Below are positions 8,482 through 15,321 of a DNA stretch of 25,261 nucleotides, one piece after another. Below the pieces are notes generated by a model. It saw only the letters and a program-made list of their open reading frames with translations, was not told where the DNA came from and did not search any database. The stretch spans positions 1-25,261 of the forward strand of contig URHY01000026.1 of the NCBI GenBank assembly GCA_900547815.1, in the 5' to 3' direction. Source of the stretch: an uncultured Solobacterium sp. Lineage in GTDB: Bacteria > Bacillota_I > Bacilli_A > Erysipelotrichales > Erysipelotrichaceae. Position numbers and translations under genes: made by a program. Each line of letters opens with the position of its first letter. The first letter of the stretch is position 1.

Positions 8482-10049
8482 AAAAAAGAAATTTAATATA
8501 TACTGGACTTTTAATGTTGTCGATGTTGACAACACCGGTGTATGCAGCAGATAAAAATTTTAATGTTATGAATGGAGTGTGTTTCTTTAATGAAGGGGAT
8601 GCGAGTATTACCATTCAGGCAAATACAAATCAGTCAATGAAAGGGAAAATATTTCGTATGTATCGGTTATTCGATGTAGAAGTGGCAGGTGATAATTCAT
8701 CAATTAGCTATACATTAAATCCAGTATATGCCACAAAGATAAAGACAATCGTAGGGGAAAAAATAGGTAAGGCTGCTGATGAACAAGATGTGCTTGACTA
8801 CATGCGATCATTGAATAACACATCGAATCAAAGTGAATATCGAACTTTTGTGGAGGCTATTCAAAAGGCTGTTGAAAGCTTAGATGCAGTTGTGATTCAT
8901 GTGGATAGTACAGATGAGAGTGGAAATATTACTTTTGATAAATTGCGCTATGGTTATTATTTGATTGATGAAGTGACAAGTGTATCTAATACACATGGGG
9001 CTGCTTCATTAACGATGGTTAATACAGCCAATCCAAATGTGACGATGAACATCAAATCTGATTATCCAAGTGTAGTTAAAAAAATTTTTGAAGATGATAA
9101 TTCTATTGGGTGGAATGATATTGGAGATTTTGAAATTAATCAAGATATCCAATATAAATATGAATCTAGAATACCGGATATGAGTGGTTATAGTACGTAT
9201 TTTTATGAATTTGAAGATGAAATGGATCCATGTTTAACCTTGAAAGAAGAGAGTGTTAAGTTACGAATCAAAAATCAAGTTGTTGCCAAAGATAAGTATA
9301 CTTTCACAAAGACGACGAATGGATTTAAAATTACATTTAATGATTTAAAACAATTTGAAAATATCAATAAAGATGATCCTATTGAATTCTCGTATTCTGC
9401 CTTTTTAAATGAGAATGCATCAAAAAAAATGACGAAAGCTGGATATGAAAATAAAGTTTGTTTACATTTTTCAAATGATCCTCAAAATGATTCAAAAGGT
9501 AAAACACCTTGGGATAGTGTAGTATGTTACACGTATCGATTGAATGGTTTAAAGACGAATGAAAAAAATGTAAAGTTACAAGGAGCAACTTTTAAGTTGT
9601 ATCGTGATTCGAAGTTGCAAGATCAAGTGAAATTGAAAAAGAATGGAAATGGATATGTTGTTTCAAGTGATGTTAGTGAAGATGTTGTATCCAATGAAAA
9701 GGGTATTTTTGAAATCTATGGATTGGATCAAGGAACCTATTATTTAAAGGAAACAAAAGCGCCTGAAGGATATCAAATGTTAAGAGAGGCTGTTGAGATA
9801 AAAATAACGCCAACATTTATTGAAAATCGCAATAATTATCGTTCTAATTCAGATGGTTTGATCAATTTGGAGGCTTCTAGCTTTGATAAAGCATTAAACG
9901 CAAGTTATACTGATGCAACCATCGCATTAAAGGTAATTAACCAAACAGGTACTAAGCTTCCAATAACAGGTTCAATGGGAACATTGGCATGTGTAGTTAC
10001 AGGAGTCGGAATTATGGTGTATGTATATAAAAAGAAAAAGGAAGAATAA
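8478..10049 (+). CDS. D2-type isopeptide-forming pilin, LPITG anchored; probable shaft pilin
   Basis: This is a 523-residue pilin precursor. A signal peptide covers about 1-23 (VYA cleavage). An N-terminal domain of about 40-190 is followed by a fimbrial D2-type domain (about 195-335), with the characteristic block YPSVVKK (196-202), IGDFEINQDIQY and RIP. A SpaA-type domain (about 350-445) contains the E-box YYLKETKAPEGY (421-432). LPITG is at 494-498, then a hydrophobic helix and Lys-rich tail. Size and domain order fit a major shaft pilin. The classic VYPK pilin motif is missing; K193 in NIKSDYP lies where the linking lysine usually is, but this is inference. It overlaps the adhesin gene by ATGA and has AAAGGAGA just upstream, so translation is coupled. 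Confidence 0.88.
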   Translation: MKKRNLIYTGLLMLSMLTTPVYAADKNFNVMNGVCFFNEGDASITIQANTNQSMKGKIFRMYRLFDVEVAGDNSSISYTLNPVYATKIKTIVGEKIGKAADEQDVLDYMRSLNNTSNQSEYRTFVEAIQKAVESLDAVVIHVDSTDESGNITFDKLRYGYYLIDEVTSVSNTHGAASLTMVNTANPNVTMNIKSDYPSVVKKIFEDDNSIGWNDIGDFEINQDIQYKYESRIPDMSGYSTYFYEFEDEMDPCLTLKEESVKLRIKNQVVAKDKYTFTKTTNGFKITFNDLKQFENINKDDPIEFSYSAFLNENASKKMTKAGYENKVCLHFSNDPQNDSKGKTPWDSVVCYTYRLNGLKTNEKNVKLQGATFKLYRDSKLQDQVKLKKNGNGYVVSSDVSEDVVSNEKGIFEIYGLDQGTYYLKETKAPEGYQMLREAVEIKITPTFIENRNNYRSNSDGLINLEASSFDKALNASYTDATIALKVINQTGTKLPITGSMGTLACVVTGVGIMVYVYKKKKEE

Positions 10050-10773
10050 TATTTTATTTTTCCTAGGCTTTTTACTATGTGTATTACCAACAATTTTAAA
10101 TTTAGTTTTTCAAAATCATACGCAAAATATGATTTCAAGTTTCTATCTTGAAGAGAATATGACAGAGGATAATTTATTGAATGATGAGTATTCTAAAGCA
10201 TTGAAATACAATGAGAATTTATTTCTTGGAATGGAAAAAGAAGATTATGACACAATTTTAAATTATGCTTCAACACAAATCATGGCCACTATCCAGATTC
10301 CAGTTATTGATGTTGATCTAGCCATTTATCATGGTACAAGTGATGAAGTATTGAATCGTGGAATTGGTCATTTTGAATTTTCTTCACTTCCTTCAGGAGG
10401 CAAAAATAGTCATTGTATATTAACAGGACATCGCGGCTTGCCTAATGCGAAGCTCTTTACACGTTTAGATGAATTGAAGACAAAAGATCGAATTTATATT
10501 CATATTTGTAAGAAGACATTGACCTATGAAGTTGTGGATTGTTTTGTGGTCGAGCCAGAAGAAATATTAAATATGGGTATTGAAAAGAATCGAGATTTAT
10601 TAAGCTTAGTGACATGTACACCGTATGGTATTAACACGAAAAGATTGGTTGTTCAAGCAAAGCGAATTTATCCTAAAAAGCAACAAAAGCCAAGAAAATC
10701 GTATTCTATACGAGAAGTGATGTTTTTAATTTTTCCTGTTATATTCTTGATTATTTTTAAGGTGGTGAAATAG
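10021..10773 (+). CDS. srtC: Class C (pilin-polymerising) sortase
   Basis: This is a membrane-bound transpeptidase that joins pilin sorting signals to lysines of the next pilin. In 250 residues it has an N-terminal helix (about 11-30), the catalytic His in LTGHRGLP (H137), the catalytic Cys in LVTCTPYG (C199), the Arg in NTKRLVV (R208) and a second C-terminal helix (about 232-248). That two-helix layout is typical of class C. Two differences: the segment between the first helix and the core has no DPW/DPF lid motif, and the usual NTHR reads NTKR. It overlaps the pilin gene by 29 bases. The start at 10021 has only a distant AGGAG (10001-10005); an ATT codon at 10051, just after AAAGGAAG (10037-10044), is a less likely alternative that would remove ten residues. 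Confidence 0.92.
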   Translation: MYIKRKRKNNILFFLGFLLCVLPTILNLVFQNHTQNMISSFYLEENMTEDNLLNDEYSKALKYNENLFLGMEKEDYDTILNYASTQIMATIQIPVIDVDLAIYHGTSDEVLNRGIGHFEFSSLPSGGKNSHCILTGHRGLPNAKLFTRLDELKTKDRIYIHICKKTLTYEVVDCFVVEPEEILNMGIEKNRDLLSLVTCTPYGINTKRLVVQAKRIYPKKQQKPRKSYSIREVMFLIFPVIFLIIFKVVK

Positions 10774-11636
10774 TGAAAAAAATTGCTTTATTTATAGTTA
10801 TGTTGTTTTCATGCATAATACCAGTACAAGCTAGCACAAATGCTTCTATCACAATTGAATTACAGGATTCTATCGATAATCTATCAAAAGAAAATGTGGA
10901 GTTTGAAATTGTGCAAGTTGCCAAGTATGAAGATGGCTATTATGTTTTAAATGAAGGTTTTCAAGATTTAAATGTAGATTTAAACAAAGAATTAAAGGCA
11001 GAACAAATTGAAGAATTGTGTAATGTGATCAAAAAGAAAAGTGTTGAAGGAGTCAAAGTTAAAACGAATCATGAGGGTATTGTCAAAATATCGAATGTAG
11101 AAAAGGGAATGTATTTTATTGATCCTATAGATATAAGTGAATATGACAATATTTCGAGTATGTTAGTCAGTGTTCCTGAATGGGAAATGAATGAACTTAT
11201 TTATGATGTAGTGGTATATCCTAAGCATAGTCCTTTTGAAAAATTCATTCTAAAAAAAGTGGATAAAGATACGAAACATGAAATTCTAGATTTGTTTGAG
11301 TTTACAAGTTACAAAGACGCTGATTGTAAGGAAAAAATAAAATCTTATAAAGGAAATGGGACAATTTCGATTTTGATGCGTGATCAAATTATGTATCTTA
11401 AGGAAACAAAGGCGCCAAAAGGTTATGTGCTATCGAATCGTGTGATTTGTGTAGAAATGAAAGATGGCGCATTGTATGTTGATGGTAAGAAATTAGATTC
11501 AAATGTATTTGAGTTTGAAAACAAAAAGAATCATGTTCCTACAGGGATTGAATATCATGGAAATATCTATGTGACTATGTCTTTAATTGCACTTGTGATT
11601 ATTTTACATATCATTAATAAGAAACTTAGAAAGTAA
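10773..11636 (+). CDS. Small pilin with VYPK motif and HVPTG sorting signal; minor or basal subunit
   Basis: This is a 287-residue secreted pilin. A signal peptide covers about 1-20 (VQA cleavage). The first domain (about 22-150) ends in a clear pilin motif, Trp137 followed by VVVYPK (146-151), whose Lys151 would accept the previous subunit. A second SpaA-type domain (about 155-250) has the E-box MYLKETKAPKGY (207-218). The sorting signal is HVPTG (254-258), shorter than LPxTG but like the EVPTG of streptococcal FctA-type pilins, followed by a helix and KKLRK tail. It starts with GTG, overlapping the sortase stop by one base, with AAGGTGGTG upstream. By position it would be a basal/minor subunit (FctB-like), but the VYPK motif is what shaft pilins carry, so its role is open. 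Confidence 0.85.
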   Translation: MKKIALFIVMLFSCIIPVQASTNASITIELQDSIDNLSKENVEFEIVQVAKYEDGYYVLNEGFQDLNVDLNKELKAEQIEELCNVIKKKSVEGVKVKTNHEGIVKISNVEKGMYFIDPIDISEYDNISSMLVSVPEWEMNELIYDVVVYPKHSPFEKFILKKVDKDTKHEILDLFEFTSYKDADCKEKIKSYKGNGTISILMRDQIMYLKETKAPKGYVLSNRVICVEMKDGALYVDGKKLDSNVFEFENKKNHVPTGIEYHGNIYVTMSLIALVIILHIINKKLRK

Positions 11637-11653
11637 GGCATTGCCTTACTTTT
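11631..11653 (+). terminator. Intrinsic terminator of the pilus operon
   Basis: AAGTAAGGC (11631-11639) pairs with GCCTTACTT (11643-11651) around a three-base loop. The left arm contains the stop codon. The T tail is short, so some readthrough is possible. Confidence 0.7.
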
Positions 11654-11654
11654 G

Positions 11655-11663
11655 TGCTAATAT
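11655..11663 (+). promoter_or_regulatory. Extended -10 promoter of the GIY-YIG gene
   Basis: TG (11655-11656), one base, then TAATAT (11658-11663) forms an extended -10 element directly after the pilus terminator. There is no -35 at the usual spacing, which extended -10 promoters can tolerate. The expected start site, about seven bases downstream, falls on the ATG at 11670. Confidence 0.55.
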
Positions 11664-11669
11664 AGTCAT

Positions 11670-11924
11670 ATGGACAAGAAAGCATATGTATATATATTAG
11701 AGTGTAGTGATGCCACATATTATACGGGTTACACAACAAATGTTAAGAATCGTTTAAAAACGCATAATTTGGGCAAGGGTGCAAAATATACTCGTACTAG
11801 AAGGCCTTGCAAATTGGTATATGTCAAGGAGTGTGATTCAAAGTCTTCGGCGATGAAGTTAGAATATAGAATCAAACAAATGTCTCGAAAAGAAAAGGGG
11901 GACTTGATTCAAGGCAAATATTGA
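11670..11924 (+). CDS. GIY-YIG nuclease-superfamily protein (UPF0213 type)
   Basis: This is an 84-residue single-domain protein of the GIY-YIG superfamily, of the short YhbQ/YazA type. The signature is present as YVYIL (6-10) and YYTG (17-20), with Arg28 in KNRLKTHN, the [12 protein letters not shown] block, and Glu64 in [10 protein letters not shown] as the metal-binding acid. Family members are implicated in DNA processing or repair; the role here is unknown. There is no ribosome binding site before the ATG, and the predicted transcription start coincides with it, so translation is probably leaderless. Moving the start downstream would delete the first motif, so 11670 is well supported by homology. 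Confidence 0.9.
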   Translation: MDKKAYVYILECSDATYYTGYTTNVKNRLKTHNLGKGAKYTRTRRPCKLVYVKECDSKSSAMKLEYRIKQMSRKEKGDLIQGKY

Positions 11925-11949
11925 AAGAAATGTCGTTTCGTATTATTAT
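11921..11949 (+). promoter_or_regulatory. Sigma-A type promoter of gltX
   Basis: TTGAAA (11921-11926) and TATTAT (11944-11949) are exactly 17 bases apart. The start site would be near 11956, giving a leader of about 20 bases with the ribosome binding site. The -35 box overlaps the stop codon of the GIY-YIG gene. Confidence 0.78.
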
Positions 11950-11976
11950 AATAAGAGCGAAAGGATGATATAAACT

Positions 11977-13440
11977 ATGAATAAAACTAGAACTCGTTTT
12001 GCGCCGAGTCCAACTGGATATATGCACATTGGAAATTTGCGTACAGCTTTATTTGAATTTTTAATTGCCAAACACGAAGGTGGCGACTTCTTATTACGTA
12101 TTGAGGATACTGACCAAGAGCGTAAAGTGGAAGGTGCTGTAGATGTTATTTATAAAACTCTAAAAGAGTGCGGTTTAAACTGGGATGAAGGACCAGATAT
12201 TGGTGGAGATTTTGGGCCTTATGTTCAAAGTGAACGTTTACCTATGTACAAAGGGTATGCTGAAGAATTGATTAAATTAGGTGGAGCTCACTATTGTTTC
12301 TGTAGTGAAGAGGAAATTGAAGCTCAAAGAAAAGAAGCTGAAAGCTTAGGCATTTCTTTTAAGTTCAATGATCCTTGTAAGCATTTATCTGCTGAAGAAG
12401 TTCAAGCTAAATTAGATGCTGGTGAACCTTATGTAATTCGTCAAACTATCAAAAATGTTGGCGAAACATATTTTGATGATGAAGTTTATGGTCGTATTGA
12501 AGTGGATGGAGATGTTTTAGATGAACAAATCTTGATTAAATCTGATGGATATCCAACATACAACTTTGCGAATATCATTGACGATCACCAAATGCAGATT
12601 TCTCACGTCGTTCGTGGAAATGAATATTTATCAAGTACACCAAAATACAACTTGATCTATGATGCATATGGATGGGATAGACCTACATATGTACACGTAC
12701 CTCCAGTAATGAAGGATGAACACCACAAATTATCAAAACGTAATGGAGATGCTTCTTTCCAAGATTTAGTTGCGAAAGGATATTTACCAGATGCGATCAT
12801 GAACTATATCGCATTACTTGGTTGGGCTCCAGAAACTGAACAAGAAATTTATACATTAGATGAATTAATCAAAGTATTTAATATTCACCGTATTTCAAAA
12901 TCACCAGCTATTTTCGATATTGATAAATTGACTTGGATGAATGGTGTATATTTAAGAAATATGGATGAAGAAACTTATTATGAAACAGTTCGTCCATACT
13001 TAGAAAAAGCGGTTCATGGACCATACAACTTAAAGGAAATCGCAAAAATCATTCAACCACGTATTGATATTTTGAATCAAATTGAAGAAAGTGTTGATTT
13101 CTTTGACACATTAGTAGATTATGATTTAGAGATGTATCGTCATAAGAAGATGAAGACAACTCCAGAAGTTGCCTTAAAAGCTTTAAAAGCTAGTAAGACA
13201 GCTTTAGAAGCATTTGACCAATGGGATAGTATGGAAGCTTTACATGATTGTTTATTGGCTCTTCCAAAAGAATTAGAAATGAAGAACGGACAGGTTTTAT
13301 GGCCAGTTCGTACAGCCATTTCTGGTAAACAATTTACTCCAGGTGGAGCTATTGAAATTGCGTTTATCTTAGGTAAAGATGAAACGTTACGTCGTATCCA
13401 AGTGGGTATTGATCGATTAAGTGAAATCGTGGAAGAGTAA
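11977..13440 (+). CDS. gltX: Glutamyl-tRNA synthetase
   Basis: This is a class I aminoacyl-tRNA synthetase that charges tRNA-Glu; in most Firmicutes it also charges tRNA-Gln with Glu for later amidation. The 487-residue length is typical. PSPTGYMHIGNLRTALF holds the HIGH-type motif (HIGN at about 17-20). RIEDTDQER, HVVRGNEYLSSTPKYNL and the KMSKS-type HHKLSKRNG loop (about 248-256) follow in order. The C-terminal half is the anticodon-binding domain. AAAGGATGAT at 11960-11969 is a strong ribosome binding site. It has its own promoter and a strong terminator. The non-discriminating charging role is family knowledge, not visible here. Confidence 0.97.
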   Translation: MNKTRTRFAPSPTGYMHIGNLRTALFEFLIAKHEGGDFLLRIEDTDQERKVEGAVDVIYKTLKECGLNWDEGPDIGGDFGPYVQSERLPMYKGYAEELIKLGGAHYCFCSEEEIEAQRKEAESLGISFKFNDPCKHLSAEEVQAKLDAGEPYVIRQTIKNVGETYFDDEVYGRIEVDGDVLDEQILIKSDGYPTYNFANIIDDHQMQISHVVRGNEYLSSTPKYNLIYDAYGWDRPTYVHVPPVMKDEHHKLSKRNGDASFQDLVAKGYLPDAIMNYIALLGWAPETEQEIYTLDELIKVFNIHRISKSPAIFDIDKLTWMNGVYLRNMDEETYYETVRPYLEKAVHGPYNLKEIAKIIQPRIDILNQIEESVDFFDTLVDYDLEMYRHKKMKTTPEVALKALKASKTALEAFDQWDSMEALHDCLLALPKELEMKNGQVLWPVRTAISGKQFTPGGAIEIAFILGKDETLRRIQVGIDRLSEIVEE

Positions 13441-13448
13441 CACATACA

Positions 13449-13478
13449 AACGCTTAGAGAAATCTAGGCGTTTTTTTT
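13449..13478 (+). terminator. Intrinsic terminator after gltX
   Basis: A ten-pair stem (13449-13458 with 13463-13472, one T-G wobble) capped by GAAA is followed by a run of eight T residues (13471-13478). Confidence 0.92.
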
Positions 13479-13518
13479 GCATAGTAATGGCAAAAAAATT
13501 GTAAAAGAATCTTAGATT

Positions 13519-13654
13519 ATGAATATTGTCGATAAAATTGATTCTAGAATAGAAAAGGCAATATCTTACAGAAATCGTATATGATTTACCAAATTGTATT
13601 GCGATTAAGACAAAAGGTCATTTTGTTGGAAAAGAAGTGTCTTTTCATGATTGA
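13519..13654 (+). pseudogene. Possible small decayed coding remnant
   Basis: From ATG 13519 the frame reads MNIVDKIDSRIEKAISYRN and then stops. A second frame, offset by one, continues as EIVYDLPNCIAIKTKG and ends at TGA 13652-13654. Joined near 13572 they give a plausible protein of about 45 residues, suggesting a frameshifted or truncated gene remnant. I do not recognise a family, and chance cannot be excluded. The rest of 13479-13690 holds only the convergent terminator. Confidence 0.25.
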
Positions 13655-13660
13655 TTTGGA

Positions 13661-13688
13661 TAAAATAAAACTCCCTTATGGGAGTTTT
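13661..13688 (-). terminator. Intrinsic terminator of the HAD phosphatase gene
   Basis: On the minus strand AAAACTCCC pairs with GGGAGTTTT around ATAA (plus-strand arms 13667-13675 and 13680-13688) and is followed by a T-rich tail, the complement of 13661-13670. Confidence 0.88.
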
Positions 13689-13691
13689 AGT

Positions 13692-14525
13692 CTATATAAG
13701 CTTTAATTCTTTAAAGGCGTGATATACACCATCATCATCTAGGGATGTAGTAATCATATCAGCTTTATCTTTGATTTCTTGTGGGGCATTTCCCATCGCA
13801 ACACTTAAATAGGCTTTTTCAAACATAGGAAGATCATTAAAACCATCCCCAATCGCAATTGTATCTTTGATGTCAGTATTAAAGTATTTAACCACTGAAT
13901 CTATTCCAGTTGCCTTGTTGATATGATAAGAAGTGATTTCGCCACTTTCTTTTCCAAGTGGGGCAAATGTTGCGGGAATTACATCATATTTATCAGATAG
14001 ATCTTGTTGGATTTTTTTATATGGTGTTTTGCCATTATCAATGACAGACACTTTGTTATAGACTAAATCTAGAATGTTGTCGACAACTGTAATTTGACTT
14101 GTAAGAATTGTAAGGCCATGTTTGGCCTTTTCTTCTTCACTTTTTCCTACACATTGTTCTTCGACCATTTTTAACATGGTATCTTTTGTATATTGAGTAG
14201 CATAGATTCTGGTGCTAGATTCAAAATTAGCTGGAATGTTATTTGTGAGAAGATAGTTTGACAAATATTGACTTTCTTCTTTAGATAATGTGTTTTCTTC
14301 AATGATTTTGTGGTTACATTCAATCGTTGCACCACTACCGGCAATAATCGCATCATAATCTATTTTTAACATGGGACCAAAAATTTCAATGCGTTGTCTT
14401 CCTGTACACAAAATAATTTTATGACCATTCTTTTGTGCTTGGATGCAAGCTTTGATTGCACTCTCTGGTATGTATCCTTCGTGGTGAAATAGTGTGCCAT
14501 CGGCATCTAAAAAAACAAGTTTCAT
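13692..14525 (-). CDS. Cof-type HAD-superfamily phosphatase
   Basis: This is a 277-residue cytoplasmic phosphatase of the Cof/type-IIB HAD group, which act on sugar phosphates, flavin mononucleotide or similar small phosphates. Motif I is LVFLDADGT (nucleophile D7, acid D9), motif II is IILCTGR, a Lys-containing cap region follows, and the motif III/IV block reads IAIGDGFNDLPMF. The substrate cannot be predicted. The frame stays open upstream to about 14741, but the ATG at 14525 begins the canonical motif and has AGAGGTG (14530-14536) before it; a longer start would overlap the divergent gene. It is divergent from the membrane protein at 14604. Confidence 0.92.
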   Translation of the reverse strand: MKLVFLDADGTLFHHEGYIPESAIKACIQAQKNGHKIILCTGRQRIEIFGPMLKIDYDAIIAGSGATIECNHKIIEENTLSKEESQYLSNYLLTNNIPANFESSTRIYATQYTKDTMLKMVEEQCVGKSEEEKAKHGLTILTSQITVVDNILDLVYNKVSVIDNGKTPYKKIQQDLSDKYDVIPATFAPLGKESGEITSYHINKATGIDSVVKYFNTDIKDTIAIGDGFNDLPMFEKAYLSVAMGNAPQEIKDKADMITTSLDDDGVYHAFKELKLI

Positions 14526-14542
14526 TCTGCACCTCTTTCTTA

Positions 14543-14572
14543 TTGGACGAAATGATATTTTTATTCTACAAT
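14543..14572 (+). promoter_or_regulatory. Promoter of the 14604-20057 gene group
   Basis: TTGGAC (14543-14548) and TACAAT (14567-14572) are 18 bases apart, with a start site near 14579. It lies in the 78-base divergent region. I could not find an equally good minus-strand promoter for the HAD gene. Confidence 0.65.
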
Positions 14573-14603
14573 AGAAAGGTAAAGATTTAAAGGGGAGGAT
14601 ATA

Positions 14604-15302
14604 ATGGGTGATTATATTGTGATAGGCGTTGTAGGTGTATTCGTTATTTTGATGTCGGTTTTGCCAAAACCAGTCTATAATTTGATTACACGTGCATTCT
14701 CTATGCAAAAAAATGGAATTCGAAAAGTACGAAGATATCACACAACAACGGATTCAATAGCGAATTTGTTGATTGGAGTATCTATCATATTTTGTGTATT
14801 TTATTCATTTATTCCATTTTATTCCGTAGTATATACGATCTTTTTTGTTTTGAGCTATTTATGTCTGTTGGCACAGGTCAATCGAGTTACATCTAAAAAG
14901 AGCCAGCAAGTCGCAAGAACTTGTATTTTGCTGAATAACGCATTTGTAGGTATTTGTTTTTTAGGTGCACTCGGCTTTTTGAACGGTCATGCATCTGTTG
15001 CAGTTATCAATCAATTTATGCTTGATTTTCATGCGCACAAAGCATTTGATATTTTATACCTTCTACAAAATCGTACTTGGATGTATTGGCTATTCCAAAG
15101 CATGTTGTTTTTATTTCCACTATTTATTATGTGGTCACATTTTAAATACATGCGTCTAGAAAGCAGTGTAAAGGGTGTTTATTTTATAACATATATCATT
15201 AAAATGTTATTTTTAATGGGTATTGTATTATGTTTTTCTGTGGGAGCCTTTGATTTCCTGGATAAAGTATATCAAGTGGATGCCCTAAAGAAATTAGCAT
15301 AG
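14604..15302 (+). CDS. Polytopic membrane protein, unknown function
   Basis: This 232-residue protein belongs to no family I recognise. Hydrophobic helices are predicted by eye at about 4-20, 52-70, 72-91, 107-125, 160-178 and 190-213, giving about six membrane passes. A basic loop (about 35-48) follows the first helix and a short basic loop (98-105) the third. GGGGAGG upstream of the ATG is a strong ribosome binding site. The aminopeptidase P gene begins 19 bases downstream, so the two are likely cotranscribed, although nothing in the sequence links their functions. Confidence 0.8.
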   Translation: MGDYIVIGVVGVFVILMSVLPKPVYNLITRAFSMQKNGIRKVRRYHTTTDSIANLLIGVSIIFCVFYSFIPFYSVVYTIFFVLSYLCLLAQVNRVTSKKSQQVARTCILLNNAFVGICFLGALGFLNGHASVAVINQFMLDFHAHKAFDILYLLQNRTWMYWLFQSMLFLFPLFIMWSHFKYMRLESSVKGVYFITYIIKMLFLMGIVLCFSVGAFDFLDKVYQVDALKKLA

Positions 15303-15321
15303 AGAAAGAAGGATTTTAAAA

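Noticed and set aside
5989..11636. Pilus operon as a genomic island integrated at tRNA-Gln
   Set aside because: Integration usually uses the tRNA 3' end, which faces ftsZ, not the pilus. I found no integrase and no direct repeat of the tRNA end, and base composition looks like the surroundings.
14526..14741. N-terminal extension of the HAD phosphatase
   Set aside because: The extra 72 residues are low-complexity, overlap the divergent membrane gene and its promoter, and the HAD motif I begins right at ATG 14525 with a ribosome binding site.
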